A stretch of DNA of 64,000 bases from Microvirga flocculans ATCC BAA-817 (GCF_000518665.1 NZ_JAEA01000001.1:186001-250000); one strand, 5' to 3'. Numbered from the stretch's first letter, positions 25,968 to 36,600 are shown. Notes: generated by a model from the letters alone, not told the origin. Numbers and translations: made by a program.

Positions 25968-26735
25968 ATGTTGGGATTGGCGCTGATCACAGGCGGCGGA
26001 CGGGGAATCGGACTTGGCATTGCCAAGCGTCTGGCGAGCGACGGCTGGAAGGTTGCGATTGCCGACCTGACCCTCGAGCAGGCTGAAGCCGGCGTTGCGG
26101 AGCTTGCCGGCACCGGCCATTCCGCATGGCAGGTCGATGTCAGCTCCGAAAGCTCGGTCGAGAATCTCTTTGACGGGCTGGAGGCTTCCCATGGGCCTGT
26201 GACGGCGCTCGTGTGCAACGCGGGCCTTCTCATCATGGTCAATAACGAGCGCCCGCCGCTCGTGGATCTCACGGTTGACGACTGGAACAAGACGCATGCG
26301 GTCAATGCCCTGGGGACGTTCCTGTGCTGCCGGGCCTATGCCCGCAGGCGGCACAAGGTTCCGGTCGCCAATGGCCGCGTGGTGACGACCAGCTCTGTCG
26401 CCGCCGAGCTCGGCGGCTATCGTTCGTCGTCCAGCTACATTTCATCGAAATCGGCGGTTCTCGGCTTTACCAAGGCGGTCGCGCGCGAACTGGCGCCGCT
26501 CGGCATCACCGTCAACTGCGTGGCGCCGGGCGTTATCGATGCGCCCATGCTGCACATCACGAGCACGGAAGAGAACCGCGCGGCTTCCTTCGAGAAGCTC
26601 AGCCAGTCCGTGCCGCTCGGCCGTCTGGGACGTCCGGACGATCTTGCCGGCGCCGTGTCGTTCCTTCTGTCTCCGGATGCGTCCTACATCACCGGAGCCA
26701 CTATCGACGTCAACGGTGGTTACCGGATGGCCTGA
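25968..26735 (+). CDS. Short-chain dehydrogenase/reductase (SDR 2)
   Basis: A 255-residue SDR. It has TGGGRGIG, CNAG, the catalytic Ser region VTTSSVAAELGG and YISSK. IADLTLEQ after strand two again suggests NAD(H). It carries an extra basic stretch before the catalytic Ser (YARRRHKVPVANGR). Its product or substrate is unknown; the setting implies oxidation of a secondary alcohol in the pathway fed by the TRAP transporter. The next SDR starts 32 bases after its stop. Confidence 0.88.
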   Translation: MLGLALITGGGRGIGLGIAKRLASDGWKVAIADLTLEQAEAGVAELAGTGHSAWQVDVSSESSVENLFDGLEASHGPVTALVCNAGLLIMVNNERPPLVDLTVDDWNKTHAVNALGTFLCCRAYARRRHKVPVANGRVVTTSSVAAELGGYRSSSSYISSKSAVLGFTKAVARELAPLGITVNCVAPGVIDAPMLHITSTEENRAASFEKLSQSVPLGRLGRPDDLAGAVSFLLSPDASYITGATIDVNGGYRMA

Positions 26736-26767
26736 GGTGCGCGAGAAAGCGCGTTGAGGATCTCACG

Positions 26768-27508
26768 ATGACAACATTGCACGACAAGCCCCTGGCATTG
26801 GTCACGGGCGGCGCCCGCGGAATTGGGCGGGCGATTGCGGAAAGATTGTGCGCCGACGGTTTCGCCGTGGTCGTTCTCGACCGTGAGCGCGACGCAGGTG
26901 CGGCCTGTGCCGCCGAATTGTCGCGGCAGGGATATCGCGCGAGCTTCGAGTTCGTTGACCTGTCGGATCATGCCTCGCTCGGAGCGCTCGTTGAGCGTCT
27001 CCCCGCTCCGAGCGTGCTCGTCAACAATGCGGGCATCTTCGACAACAAGGATCTGTTCGCGATTGAGAGCCGCGACTTCGCCCGGATGATGGATGTCAAC
27101 GTCACGGCCCTCTTCCTTCTTTCGCAGGCGGCGGCCAAACGGATGAAGCCCGGCGGCAAGATCGTGAACATCGCTTCCCGCGCCTATCTCGGCGCGAAGG
27201 GGCATGCGCATTACGTCGCCTCGAAAGCGGCTGTCGTGGGCTTGACCCGCGCGATGGCGTTGGAACTCCTGCCGCAGGGCATCATGGTGAACGCGGTCGC
27301 TCCCGGCGGTGTCGAAACGGAAATGGTTGCCCGCCAGTCGCCCGAGGCGCGTGCGGCCTTGCTCGCCCTGCAGCCCACCGGAGCGCTGGGCAAGCCCGCC
27401 GATATCGCCAATGCGGTCGCCTTCTTCGCTTCGCCGAAGACCGATTTCATCTACGGACAGGTGTTGGTCGTCGATGGCGGAAAATCGCTTGGAGGCGTCG
27501 CCGTTTAG
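26768..27508 (+). CDS. Short-chain dehydrogenase/reductase (SDR 3)
   Basis: A 246-residue SDR with TGGARGIG, NNAG, VNIASRAYLGAKGHAHYVASK (catalytic Ser, Tyr and Lys) and the C-terminal FIYGQVLVVDGG. The start at 26768 is supported by GAGGA upstream; the reading frame stays open far upstream but that part overlaps SDR 2 and is not translated protein. VLDRERD after strand two is compatible with NAD(H). Same cluster and likely same transcript as SDR 2. Confidence 0.88.
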   Translation: MTTLHDKPLALVTGGARGIGRAIAERLCADGFAVVVLDRERDAGAACAAELSRQGYRASFEFVDLSDHASLGALVERLPAPSVLVNNAGIFDNKDLFAIESRDFARMMDVNVTALFLLSQAAAKRMKPGGKIVNIASRAYLGAKGHAHYVASKAAVVGLTRAMALELLPQGIMVNAVAPGGVETEMVARQSPEARAALLALQPTGALGKPADIANAVAFFASPKTDFIYGQVLVVDGGKSLGGVAV

Positions 27509-27620
27509 TGGGCGCACATGCATCCGCAATCTCAAAGCGAGCGGCGTTTCAACGCATGAAAGCCGCCGCTGGCCTGAACGATGACCGCGTGGCCTGACGG
27601 CCAAGGACGAGAACAATCGA

Positions 27621-28451
27621 ATGACTTATGCTTTTGGCCTTAACGGGCGAAACGTGATGGTGACGGGCGGTGCATCGGGCATCGGCTGGTGCTGCGTCGA
27701 GGCTTTGACGCGCGACGGCGCGAACGTCGTCATCGTCGACATCAACGCCGAGGGTGCCGAGAAGGCCGCGGAAACGGTGCGTGCGCGGGGCGGCAGGGCG
27801 TTGGCCCTGAGCTTCGACGTGAGAGACACGGCTGCGACGGAAGAAGCGTTCTCTCGCGCCGAAGCGGAGATGGGGCCGTTGGACGGGCTGGTCGCAGCCG
27901 CAGGGATCGCCCGCTCCGCCCCGGCCACGGAGGTGACGTCCGATCTTTGGGAAGCGGTGATCGGGGTCAATCTGACCGGACTTTTCTATACCGTTCAGGC
28001 CGCCGGACGGCGCATGGTGGCGCGGGGGCGCGGCTCCATCGTCACCATCGGATCGACCTCCTCGATCGGCGGCCAGGCCGGACGCGCCGCCTATTGCGCC
28101 GCGAAGGCCGGTGTCGTGGGGCTGACCAAGGATCTGGCGATCGAGTGGGGATCCTACGGCGTGAGGATCAACGCCGTCGGACCGAGCGTCACGGATACGC
28201 CCATGGTGCGCAACGGCCTGCCCGAGAAATTCCTCACCGATGTCGTCGCCGAACGAACTCCCCTCGGACGCCTCGGCATGCCCGAGGAAGTGGCCAATAC
28301 CTGTCTCTTCCTGCTGTCGGATCTCTCGAGCTACATCACCGGCACGCTGCTGATGGTCGATGGCGGCGTGTCATCGGGGTTCTTCACCGCGCAGAATGGA
28401 CGCGATCTCTCGTCCAAGGCGATGCTCGCAGCCGGCAAGTACAAGGAATAA
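27621..28451 (+). CDS. Short-chain dehydrogenase/reductase (SDR 4)
   Basis: A 276-residue SDR, the longest of the four, with a C-terminal extension (GGVSSGFFTAQNGRDLSSKAMLAAGKYKE). It has TGGASGIG, AAAG in place of NNAG, the catalytic Ser in IGSTSSIGG and YCAAK. IVDINAE favours NAD(H). The GTG of the flavoprotein gene begins 8 bases after the stop, so coupled translation is likely. Confidence 0.88.
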   Translation: MTYAFGLNGRNVMVTGGASGIGWCCVEALTRDGANVVIVDINAEGAEKAAETVRARGGRALALSFDVRDTAATEEAFSRAEAEMGPLDGLVAAAGIARSAPATEVTSDLWEAVIGVNLTGLFYTVQAAGRRMVARGRGSIVTIGSTSSIGGQAGRAAYCAAKAGVVGLTKDLAIEWGSYGVRINAVGPSVTDTPMVRNGLPEKFLTDVVAERTPLGRLGMPEEVANTCLFLLSDLSSYITGTLLMVDGGVSSGFFTAQNGRDLSSKAMLAAGKYKE

Positions 28452-28458
28452 CGCCACC

Positions 28459-30153
28459 GTGACCGTTCCTGCAGATCGTTACGACGTCATTGTCATCGGC
28501 TCCGGCGCGGGCGGATTGTCCGCCGCGCTGACGGCTGCCGTCGAGGGGCTTTCGGTTGCGGTCTTCGAGAAGGCCGAGTTCATCGGCGGCAGTACGGCGG
28601 TGTCCGGTGGGGCGGTCTGGATTCCGTCGAACCACCTGATGGAGGGAGCCGGTCACGAGGACAGCCGCGAGGCCGTCATGGCCTATCTCACGGCCGCGCT
28701 GGGCAACCGTCTGCGAGGCGACATGATTGCGGCCTATCTCGACAACGGCCCTCGCATGGTCGAGTTCATGGCCGCCCATACCGAGGTGAAGTTCGCGGCC
28801 CGCCCCGTATCGCCGGATTATCTTTCCGAAACGCCTGGCGCATCGATGGGCGGACGAACGATCGATCCGCTGCCGTTCGACGCCCGTGCGCTGGGGCGAA
28901 ACTTCGACAAGCTCCGTCCCCCGCTTCACACCTTCATGGTGCTCGGGGGCATGATGGTGAACACGAAGGACATCAAGGCATTGCTGACCGCTTTCAGCAA
29001 GGCGGAGAGCTTCGCGCACAGCGCCAGGTTGGTCCTACGCTATGCACGCGACAGGCTCTCCCACCGGCGCGGCACCCGCCTGCTGCTCGGCAATGCCCTG
29101 GCCGCCAGACTCTACAAATCCGCACTGGACCGGAACATCCCCATCTTCACGAAGGCCGCGGCCGCCGATCTCGTGACCGACAACGGGCGCGTGACGGGAG
29201 TGCGCATCGAGCTCGATGGAAAGGTACGCACGATCCACGCGCGGGCGGGCGTCGTGCTCGCGACCGGCGGCTTTCCTGCAAGCCCCACCCTGCGCGGCGA
29301 GCACATGCCTCATGCCGAGGTTCACCGCACCATGGCGCCCCAGGATAATCGCGGTGACGGCATCAGCATGGCCGTGCGCGCGGGCGCCCGGATCGAGACC
29401 GACAACAAGGGCGCCGGACTCTGGACGCCGGTCTCGGTGATGAAACTGCCCGATGGCGGCGAGAGGCTTTTTCCGCACCTGATCATCGACCGTCAGAAGC
29501 CTGGCCTGATCGCCGTGAACCAACGGGGAAAACGCTTCGTCAACGAAGCCGTCTCCTACCACGAGTTCGTCGAGGCGATGCATGCTGATCCGGATGCGGT
29601 GCCCGCCTATCTCGTGTGCGACGCACGCTTCCTGCGCCGCTACGGCCTCGGATTGGTGCGCGCCAAGTATGACCGGCCGGACCCTTTCGTCCGCGCCGGT
29701 TACCTGCTGACCGCCCCGACGATCGAGGGCCTCGCCGATGTGCTGAAGGTCGACCGGGCCAATCTGGCAGAAGCCGTTGCAGGCATGAACGAGGCTGCGA
29801 GGACAGGCGTTGATCGCGTATTCGGGAAGGGTTCCACACGCTACAATCGCTATCTCGGCGATCCCGAGCATCAGCCTAATCCCTGCCTCGGTCCGATCGA
29901 GACGGGTCCCTTCTATGCCGTCAAGGTGTGGCCGGGCGATATCGGCTCGGCAACGGGGCTGCGCGTCGATGACCATGCCCGTGTGCTGGATACGTCGGGG
30001 CAGCCGATCGAGGGGCTGTTCGCCTGCGGCAACGACATGAACTCCGTGATGGCAGGGCATTATCCGGCGGCGGGAATTACGCTCGGTCCCGCTCTCACCT
30101 TCGGCTACATTGCGGGCCAGACCCTGGCCCGTGCGGCAAAGTCCAACCCTTAA
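28459..30153 (+). CDS. FAD-dependent oxidoreductase, 3-ketosteroid Δ1-dehydrogenase-like
   Basis: A 564-residue flavoprotein of the fumarate reductase/KstD group. The FAD loop is VIGSGAGGLSAALTAAVEG near the N-terminus. The C-terminal segment GHYPAAGITLGPALTFGYIAGQ matches the KstD active-site region with its Tyr and Gly. Such enzymes remove hydrogens next to a ring ketone or reduce an enone. The GTG start at 28459 follows AAGGA. A steroid substrate is not implied by the rest of the cluster, which lacks the steroid ring-opening genes; another cyclic ketone is as likely. Confidence 0.82.
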   Translation: MTVPADRYDVIVIGSGAGGLSAALTAAVEGLSVAVFEKAEFIGGSTAVSGGAVWIPSNHLMEGAGHEDSREAVMAYLTAALGNRLRGDMIAAYLDNGPRMVEFMAAHTEVKFAARPVSPDYLSETPGASMGGRTIDPLPFDARALGRNFDKLRPPLHTFMVLGGMMVNTKDIKALLTAFSKAESFAHSARLVLRYARDRLSHRRGTRLLLGNALAARLYKSALDRNIPIFTKAAAADLVTDNGRVTGVRIELDGKVRTIHARAGVVLATGGFPASPTLRGEHMPHAEVHRTMAPQDNRGDGISMAVRAGARIETDNKGAGLWTPVSVMKLPDGGERLFPHLIIDRQKPGLIAVNQRGKRFVNEAVSYHEFVEAMHADPDAVPAYLVCDARFLRRYGLGLVRAKYDRPDPFVRAGYLLTAPTIEGLADVLKVDRANLAEAVAGMNEAARTGVDRVFGKGSTRYNRYLGDPEHQPNPCLGPIETGPFYAVKVWPGDIGSATGLRVDDHARVLDTSGQPIEGLFACGNDMNSVMAGHYPAAGITLGPALTFGYIAGQTLARAAKSNP

Positions 30154-30165
30154 GGCAGGCACGCC

Positions 30166-30792
30166 ATGAAAGTTTTCTATTCGCCCCACTCTCCCTTCGT
30201 TCGCAAGGTTCTCGTTGTCGCTCACGAAGTCGGCCTGTTCGACAGGATCGAGCTTCTGACCAGCGCAGCGGGCCCGGTCACTCGCGACGCGCATATCGTC
30301 GCGTCCAACCCTCTCGGACAGGTGCCGACCTTCTTCACGGATGACGGCACGATGCTCGCCGACAGCCGGGTGGTCTGCGAGTACCTGAACGACCTTGCCA
30401 AGGCCTCTGTCTATCCGGTTTCGGGCGAGCGCCGATTTGCCGTGCTGACCGAGCATTCCCTCGCCGACGGATTGCTCAATGCGGCCCTGCTGGCGCGCTA
30501 CGAGCGCATCCTGCGCCCCGCGGAAAAGCAATGGGACGATTGGTACGAGGGGCAGTTCGCCAAGGTGCGTTCGGTCATCGATTATTTCGACAGTGCTGCC
30601 GCCACCCTCGAAGGCCGCGTCGATATCGCCACGATCACGCTGGCCTGTGCCCTGGCCTATCTTGACCATCGCTACCCCGACTACGACTGGCGCACGGGCC
30701 GTGACGCGCTGGCCGCCTGGCATCGCCGCTTCTCCGACCGGCCTTCGATGCAGGACACCAAGTACGGCGTCGACCGGGTGGCGGCAGCCTGA
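30166..30792 (+). CDS. Glutathione S-transferase family protein
   Basis: A 208-residue GST: thioredoxin-fold N-terminus (MKVFYSPHSPFVRKVLVVAHE; Ser of SPHSP is the likely thiolate-stabilising residue), cis-Pro motif GQVPTFF, DSRVVCEYL for the glutathione gamma-glutamyl group, then the helical domain. It starts 12 bases after the flavoprotein stop. In catabolic clusters GSTs can cleave ethers, isomerise maleyl compounds or detoxify enones; the last would fit a pathway that makes enones. Confidence 0.85.
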   Translation: MKVFYSPHSPFVRKVLVVAHEVGLFDRIELLTSAAGPVTRDAHIVASNPLGQVPTFFTDDGTMLADSRVVCEYLNDLAKASVYPVSGERRFAVLTEHSLADGLLNAALLARYERILRPAEKQWDDWYEGQFAKVRSVIDYFDSAAATLEGRVDIATITLACALAYLDHRYPDYDWRTGRDALAAWHRRFSDRPSMQDTKYGVDRVAAA

Positions 30793-30812
30793 CGCCCCGT
30801 CCCCGGAAACGG

Positions 30813-30853
30813 CCCTGCCATGTCCAGCCGCACCGGAGCCGGACGTGGCAGGG
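30813..30853 (+). terminator. Possible terminator hairpin after the GST gene
   Basis: A 13-bp stem (30813-30825 with 30841-30853, one G-T pair) has a GC-rich 15-nt loop. No T run follows, so it may be rho-assisted or a processing signal. Confidence 0.4.
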
Positions 30854-31140
30854 AATTCAAGCACGGCCGTGGGGCAGGCCGGTAACGATCACGGCGGTCC
30901 AGAGAACCGATGCCGCCGTCGTCCGCTAATTTTCCGTCGCCCTCCGCGATGAAGACCGTCCGCTGCCGCTGGCGGAGTTATAATTCTCCAGGGGGGCGCG
31001 ATGCGAGCCTGCCAGGACCATTGACTTTTGCCCGCAAGCACTACTTCGGACGGATCAGCAGGCCTGACGCATGAACCTGATTCTGCGTAAGGCAGCTGAA
31101 TTCTGTTTCTGGTTGCGGACTCCTCGGTCAAGACAAGGAC
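30854..31140. other. Leader of the hybrid kinase gene, no gene seen
   Basis: Non-coding as far as can be told. TTGACT at 31021 and TTATAATT near 30979 are promoter-like, but no pair with good spacing was found. Confidence 0.35.
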
Positions 31141-33342
31141 ATGAAGCCCATGGACGTGCGCGTCGCGTGGCGGTCTTTCGGAAGCATCGGCACAATCCTG
31201 GCACTGCTCCTTGCGGCCCTTCTCATTCCGGCTTCCCTGTTCGGTGTCGTCGCATGGAAGACCCGCACCGAGGCTTTGGCCCAAGCCGCCCGCAGCGCCG
31301 ACAAGACGGTCACCATCCTTCACGGTCACGCGCAGCATATCTTCGAAACCTACGAACTCGTGATGGATCGGATCGAGGACCGCCTTCGGACAGAATCCTG
31401 GCCTCGTCTTGATCGGTCCGCCGACTTCCACGCGTTCCTGCAGGAGATCGTAACGGCCAAGACACAGATCGGATCGATCCAGGTGTATGACGCAGACGGT
31501 AATCTTCAGAACACTAGCCTTCAGTTTCCGCCGCCTGTCGCCAATGCGTCCGACCGGGAATACATGCAGGCGTTCCGATCAGGTTACCGCGGCACGTTCA
31601 TCGGCGAGATCGTCACAGGCCGCGTCACCGGTCAAATCGCTTTCAATGTGGCCCGCCCTCTCGTGAACGACCGGGGCGAGCTGATCGGGGCGCTGCTTCT
31701 GTCGGTCTATCCCGACTACTTCGTCGCGTTCTATCAGCGTGCCGCCATGGGCTTCGATTATTCAGCCGGCCTTGTGCGGTCTGACGGAAAATTCCTGGTT
31801 CGGGACGCCGAGTCGAAGATTAGCGTCGATCAGCCCCGTGCCAGCGAGACCTTCATGGCAGCCATCGCCAAGGCGCCAGAAGGGCGCTTTCCGTCCGTCT
31901 CAGCCGTGGATGGGATCCGCAGGATCGTCGCTTACAAGAAGCTCGACCATTATCCCGTCTACGTCCTGTTCGCCTTCGGTACCGACGCCGTCCTCGCCGA
32001 GTGGCGCCGCACGATGGTACAATATCTCATCTTCGCCATCCCGGCGGTGATCGGCCTGATGTTGCTGTCAGGCCTCGCCCTGGTTCAGATCCGGCGGGAA
32101 CAGGAGGTCACGCGGCGGCTTCGAACAGAGATGCAACGCCGGGAAGCGACGGAGGCCAAGCTCATCCGGGCGCAGCGGATGGAAGCCCTGGGGCAGATGA
32201 CGGGCGGGATCGCTCACGATTTCAACAATCTGCTCACCATCGTCATGGGTAATCTCGATCTGCTGCGCCGGGCCAAGGAAGACCGCCGGGAACGTCTGAT
32301 CGACAACGCCCTCCAGGCCGTGGAGCAGGGCCGGAAGATCACCACTCATCTGCTCGCTTTCGGGCGCCGGCAATCGCTCCATCCTGAAGTCGTAAACTTG
32401 AACGGACTGATCGCCGGCATGGACGACATGCTGGCGCAGTCACTGCGCGAGAACATTTCTCTCGACCTGGATCTGGCTCCTGATCTGTGGCGGGTGGAGA
32501 TCGATCCAAGTCAGCTGCAAGTGGCGCTCATCAATCTGGCTGCCAACGCCCGCGATGCCATGCCGGAGGGCGGCAGCTTCCGGATAAAGACCGAGAACGT
32601 CGTTCTTCAGGGGCCGGACGCCGCAGACGTCGTCGCCATTACGGTGAGCGATACGGGCGCCGGCATTGACCCCGAGGTGCTGCCGCGGGTGTTCGAGCCG
32701 TTTTTTACGACCAAGGACGTCGGCAAGGGAAGCGGCCTGGGCCTGGCGCAAGTCTACGGCTTCGCCGAGCAATCCGGGGGAGCGGTCGAGGTTCGCAGCG
32801 CTCTCGGCCGCGGCACCTGCGTTCTGCTGACGCTGCCTCGCAGCACGGCGCCCCTCACGGTGCCGGAGACCCTGCCGGCGCCAAGGGGAGAGACCGGCGT
32901 CATTCACGCCAGGATTCTGCTGGTAGAAGACAATCCCCAGGTTGCGGAGGTCGCCGCGGCGCTGCTGCGGGAGCATGGGCATACGGTGACAGTAGCCCCG
33001 AATGCACGGGCGGCGCTCGATGTACTGCAATCGGGCGGTGCGATCGATGTCGTCGTTTCGGATATGGTGATGCCGGGCGACATGGGGGGTTTTGAGTTGG
33101 CCCAAAACCTTCGGCAGAAGCGGCCGGATCTGCCGGTGATCCTCGTGACGGGCTACAGCGAGGAAGCTTCCCGCGCTGGACTGGAAGGCTTTACGTTGCT
33201 CCGCAAGCCCTATGCGCCGCATCTTCTGGCCCAGACGGTGCAGGCGGAACTGCGTGCGAGGTTCAGCCGGACCGTTACCCAGCCTTACCCCTCGAAGCAT
33301 CGTCAGGCTCCCCAGGAGATGACCGGATCGACCTATCCGTGA
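31141..33342 (+). CDS. Hybrid sensor histidine kinase with dCache domain and receiver
   Basis: A 733-residue membrane sensor. Helix 1 at about 18-39, an extracytoplasmic PDC/dCache sensor at 45-290 (SIQVYDADGNLQNTS, NVARPLVNDRGELIGALLLSV), helix 2 at about 294-316, HisKA with His359 (GGIAHDFNN), HATPase (NLAANARDAM; SDTGAGI; GKGSGLGLAQVYG) and a C-terminal receiver with Asp641 (VVSDMVMPGD). The GGIAHDFNN type is typical of hybrid kinases that pass phosphate to a separate regulator. No partner gene is adjacent. PDC sensors often bind organic acids or amines, so a link to the catabolic island is possible. Confidence 0.9.
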   Translation: MKPMDVRVAWRSFGSIGTILALLLAALLIPASLFGVVAWKTRTEALAQAARSADKTVTILHGHAQHIFETYELVMDRIEDRLRTESWPRLDRSADFHAFLQEIVTAKTQIGSIQVYDADGNLQNTSLQFPPPVANASDREYMQAFRSGYRGTFIGEIVTGRVTGQIAFNVARPLVNDRGELIGALLLSVYPDYFVAFYQRAAMGFDYSAGLVRSDGKFLVRDAESKISVDQPRASETFMAAIAKAPEGRFPSVSAVDGIRRIVAYKKLDHYPVYVLFAFGTDAVLAEWRRTMVQYLIFAIPAVIGLMLLSGLALVQIRREQEVTRRLRTEMQRREATEAKLIRAQRMEALGQMTGGIAHDFNNLLTIVMGNLDLLRRAKEDRRERLIDNALQAVEQGRKITTHLLAFGRRQSLHPEVVNLNGLIAGMDDMLAQSLRENISLDLDLAPDLWRVEIDPSQLQVALINLAANARDAMPEGGSFRIKTENVVLQGPDAADVVAITVSDTGAGIDPEVLPRVFEPFFTTKDVGKGSGLGLAQVYGFAEQSGGAVEVRSALGRGTCVLLTLPRSTAPLTVPETLPAPRGETGVIHARILLVEDNPQVAEVAAALLREHGHTVTVAPNARAALDVLQSGGAIDVVVSDMVMPGDMGGFELAQNLRQKRPDLPVILVTGYSEEASRAGLEGFTLLRKPYAPHLLAQTVQAELRARFSRTVTQPYPSKHRQAPQEMTGSTYP

Positions 33343-33615
33343 GGAGGCCTCTTCACGTTCGCCATCTCCCTTCCGCCTGAAGGTATCGGCGAATCCGGTT
33401 GGAGTGTTGAGAGAAATTATGAAACAGAAAATCTCTTACAATATTTTATAACTCTTCATTATTATTTTAATATCATTACGTTTTGCGTTGTTGTCCAGCA
33501 ACATCCGGAAAAAACTTTAGGGCAGATGGCGCCGATATAGGAATTCAAACTTCCCGCTCAGGGCCAGTGGCTGCAAGAAGCTGCATAGCTTCTCTTGCCG
33601 AACCGGATCCCTTTC
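33343..33615. other. AT-rich leader upstream of the autotransporter
   Basis: No gene. Bases about 33410-33490 are strikingly AT-rich for this genome (TTACAATATTTTATAACTC is one part), followed by TTTTGCGTTGTTG. Such tracts are typical targets of xenogeneic silencers (MucR or H-NS-like) and of promoters of surface proteins. Confidence 0.45.
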
Positions 33616-36600
33616 ATGCCCGCGAGCCGCCTTCCGAACCTGTTTCTCGCCTCGCCTTCCTTTTCTCTCCTGCGTTCGACCAGTGTCATCGCTCTGGTTC
33701 TGGCCACGCCGGCTCATGCCGATTCGGTTTTCTGGAACGGACCGAGCGGTGGGAGCTGGTTTGTCGATTCGCATTGGGTCTGGGATGGCCACACCCCCGG
33801 CGCGGCTGACAACGCTTATATCAACACAGCGGCGGGGCCGTTGATTCCGCTGGGCATGAGCGGTTTCGCCGGCAATCTCTATGTGGGCACCTCGTCTCAA
33901 GGTGTCCTGACCGTTGACGGCGCGCTTACGACGGGGAGCGCGTTGCTCGGCAACAGCGCCGGGGCGGAAGGCACCGTCACTGTCTCGGGCGGCACATGGA
34001 CGAACAGCGGTGTCCTCACTGTTGGAAGCGAGGGGCAGGGCTCGCTCGTCGTCACGAGCGGCGGTTCCGCGTCGGCCGGTACAACCTATCTCGGGACGGG
34101 CGTCGGCGGCACCGGCAGCTTGCTGGTCGAAGGAGGTTCGGACTTCAACGCGGCCGGCTTTCTCCTTGTCGGTTATGCCGGCAACGGCGGATCGGGCGGG
34201 ACGCCTGGCGGGAATGGGACACTCTCTGTCACCGACGGATTGGTGACCAGCATCGGCGCCGTGATCGCCGATGGCATAGGAGCGACGGGCAGTGCCACGA
34301 TTTCCGGCTCCGACAGCGACTGGATCAATGCCGGTTCCCTGACGGTTGGCGGCGGTGGTGTCGGCAGCCTGACGATCCTGAACGGTGGTTATGTTTCGAG
34401 TTGCTGCGTGACGACGATCGGTCAGGCGGCGTCCAGCGCCTCCAGCTCGATCGATATTGCGGGCACAGGGTCCTTCTTGGAGAGCTCAGGCGGCCTGATT
34501 GTCGGCAATTATGGCGCTGCGACCTTGACCGTCGGTTCCGGCGCCACGGTCAGCAGCGGGGGCGGCGTGATCGGGCGGCATTCCGCCAGCACGGCGACAG
34601 TGACCGGCTCGGGGTCCACGTGGACCAGCGGCGATCTTCTGATCGGTGGCGACAGTTCCGATCCTCTGGGGACGGCTGGCAACGGCACTCTGAACATCAG
34701 TGCGGGAGGTGCAGTCACCAGCACGTCTGCACGTCTGGGCGACGTGGCCGACGCCAGCGGCTCTGCGACGATCGCGGACAACGGCTCCAAATGGACGATC
34801 ACCAGCGGCAATCTGCAGGTCGGGGCGCGCGGCACCGGTGATCTGACAATTCGCAATGGAGCCGCCGTCGAGGCGGTTCATTCCATCATCGGGACCAATA
34901 CCGGCGCAAGCGGCGAGGCGACCGTGACAGGCGCGGGCAGCCGTTGGACGAGCTCCGGCAACCTTTATGTCGGCAATGAGGGAAGCGGTGTACTCCGGAT
35001 CGAGGACGGTGCCGCCGTAACGAGCGCGGCCGGTTACATCGCCACGCTTTCCGGTTCCGATTCATCGGTCACCGTCGATGGTGCCGGTTCGTCCTGGACG
35101 ATGACGGAGGCGTTCATCGCGGGCTACAGCTCCGGCACCACGGCGACGGTCACCTTGAGGGACGGCGGCAGGATCAGCGCGTTGCAAGGAACGCTTGGCG
35201 ATCTCGCCGGCTCGACCGGCACCATGACGGTCACGGGTGCCGGCTCGAACTGGAATGCATTCGTCGACAGCAGCGTCGCTTATTCCGGCTGCATGAATGT
35301 CGGCCGCTATGGAAAGGGCGTTCTGACCGTATCCGATGGCGGCAGCGTCACCGGGCACAGGCTCTACATCGGCAACGAGACGGGCTCCAGCGGAACCGTC
35401 ACCCTCACCGGCGCCGGTTCCGAAGTGGCCATGGCCAGCCGCTTGTTTATCGGAGCCTATGGCAACGGCACGCTGACCCTGTCGCGTGATGCAGCCCTGC
35501 GCGCCTCCGATATCGTCATCGCCCGCGGCGCGGGCGTTGCCGGAACGCTGAACATCGGCGCCGCTTCCGGCCAGTCGGCGCAGGCGGCCGGTGCGGTCGA
35601 TGCGAGCGCCGTCACCTTCGGCGACGGCGCCGGCAGGCTGGTGTTCAATCACACGGACACATCCTACGTCTTTGACGCACCCATGTCCGGCGCTGGGCAG
35701 GTCCTCGTCGAGAACGGGGTGACGACGCTGACGGGCAATTCCGGCGGCTTTACCGGAACGACCACAATTGAGGCCGGCACGCTGGCGGTGAACGGAAAAC
35801 TCGGCGGCGCGCTGGACGTGCAATCGGCGGGCCGCCTGCAAGGCATCGGCTCCGTCGGCGACACCACCGTCAGGGGCACCGTCGCGCCCGGCAACTCCAT
35901 CGGCACGTTGAATGTGAATGGCAACGTCACGTTCCGTCCCAGCTCGATCTATGAGGTCGAGATCGACGGCTCGGGGAAGTCCGACCGCATCGCGGCGACG
36001 GGAGCGGCGACCATCAATGGCGGCACGGTGCAGATCCTGCCCGACCAGGGCGTCCGGTTCCGCGCCGATCACGCCTATGCCATCCTGACCGCGCAGAGCG
36101 GCGTGAGCGGACGGTTCGGCGGCATCCTGAGTTCCGACTTCGCCTTCATCACGCCGACCTTGGGCTATGGGGCCGATGCGGTAACGCTCACCATGGTGCG
36201 CAAGACCGGGCCGCGGGCTCCGCTCGCCTTCCGCACGGCGGCGGCCAGCGGCAACCAGTACCGCACGGCCGATGCCGTCGAAGCGCTGGGCGCGGACAAC
36301 CTGCTCTACGACACCGTCCTCGGTGCCAGCGTCGCCGGGGCGCGGCAGGCCTTCGACGCGCTCTCCGGCGAAGCCCATGCCTCCGCCGCCAAGGTGGCTT
36401 ACGAGGACAGCCGGAAGGTGCGCGAGGCGGTTCTCGCCCGGCTCAGGGAGCCGCTCGGCGGACCGGCCTTGCCGCTCCTGGCGCAAGGCCCCTATGGCGC
36501 AGCCTTCGCGGCGGACCGGCCCGGCAAGGCTCCGCTGCCGGCCGCGCTCGCCCCGGTTCCGGCGCCGCTGCGCCATGCCCTCTGGGGCGAGGGCTTCGGC

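Noticed and set aside
28360-28458. N-terminal extension of the KstD-like flavoprotein inside SDR 4
   Set aside because: The upstream in-frame ATG lies within the coding part of SDR 4 and gives an Arg-rich, non-homologous leader; the GTG at 28459 starts directly before the FAD-binding strand.
28459-30792. Steroid degradation locus
   Set aside because: The flavoprotein resembles KstD and an NTF2-like gene is nearby, but no steroid ring-cleavage or side-chain genes are present, so a steroid substrate is not claimed.
31071-31412. Small frame overlapping the start of the hybrid kinase
   Set aside because: It lacks a ribosome site and overlaps the kinase gene in another frame; the composition is typical of an out-of-frame shadow.
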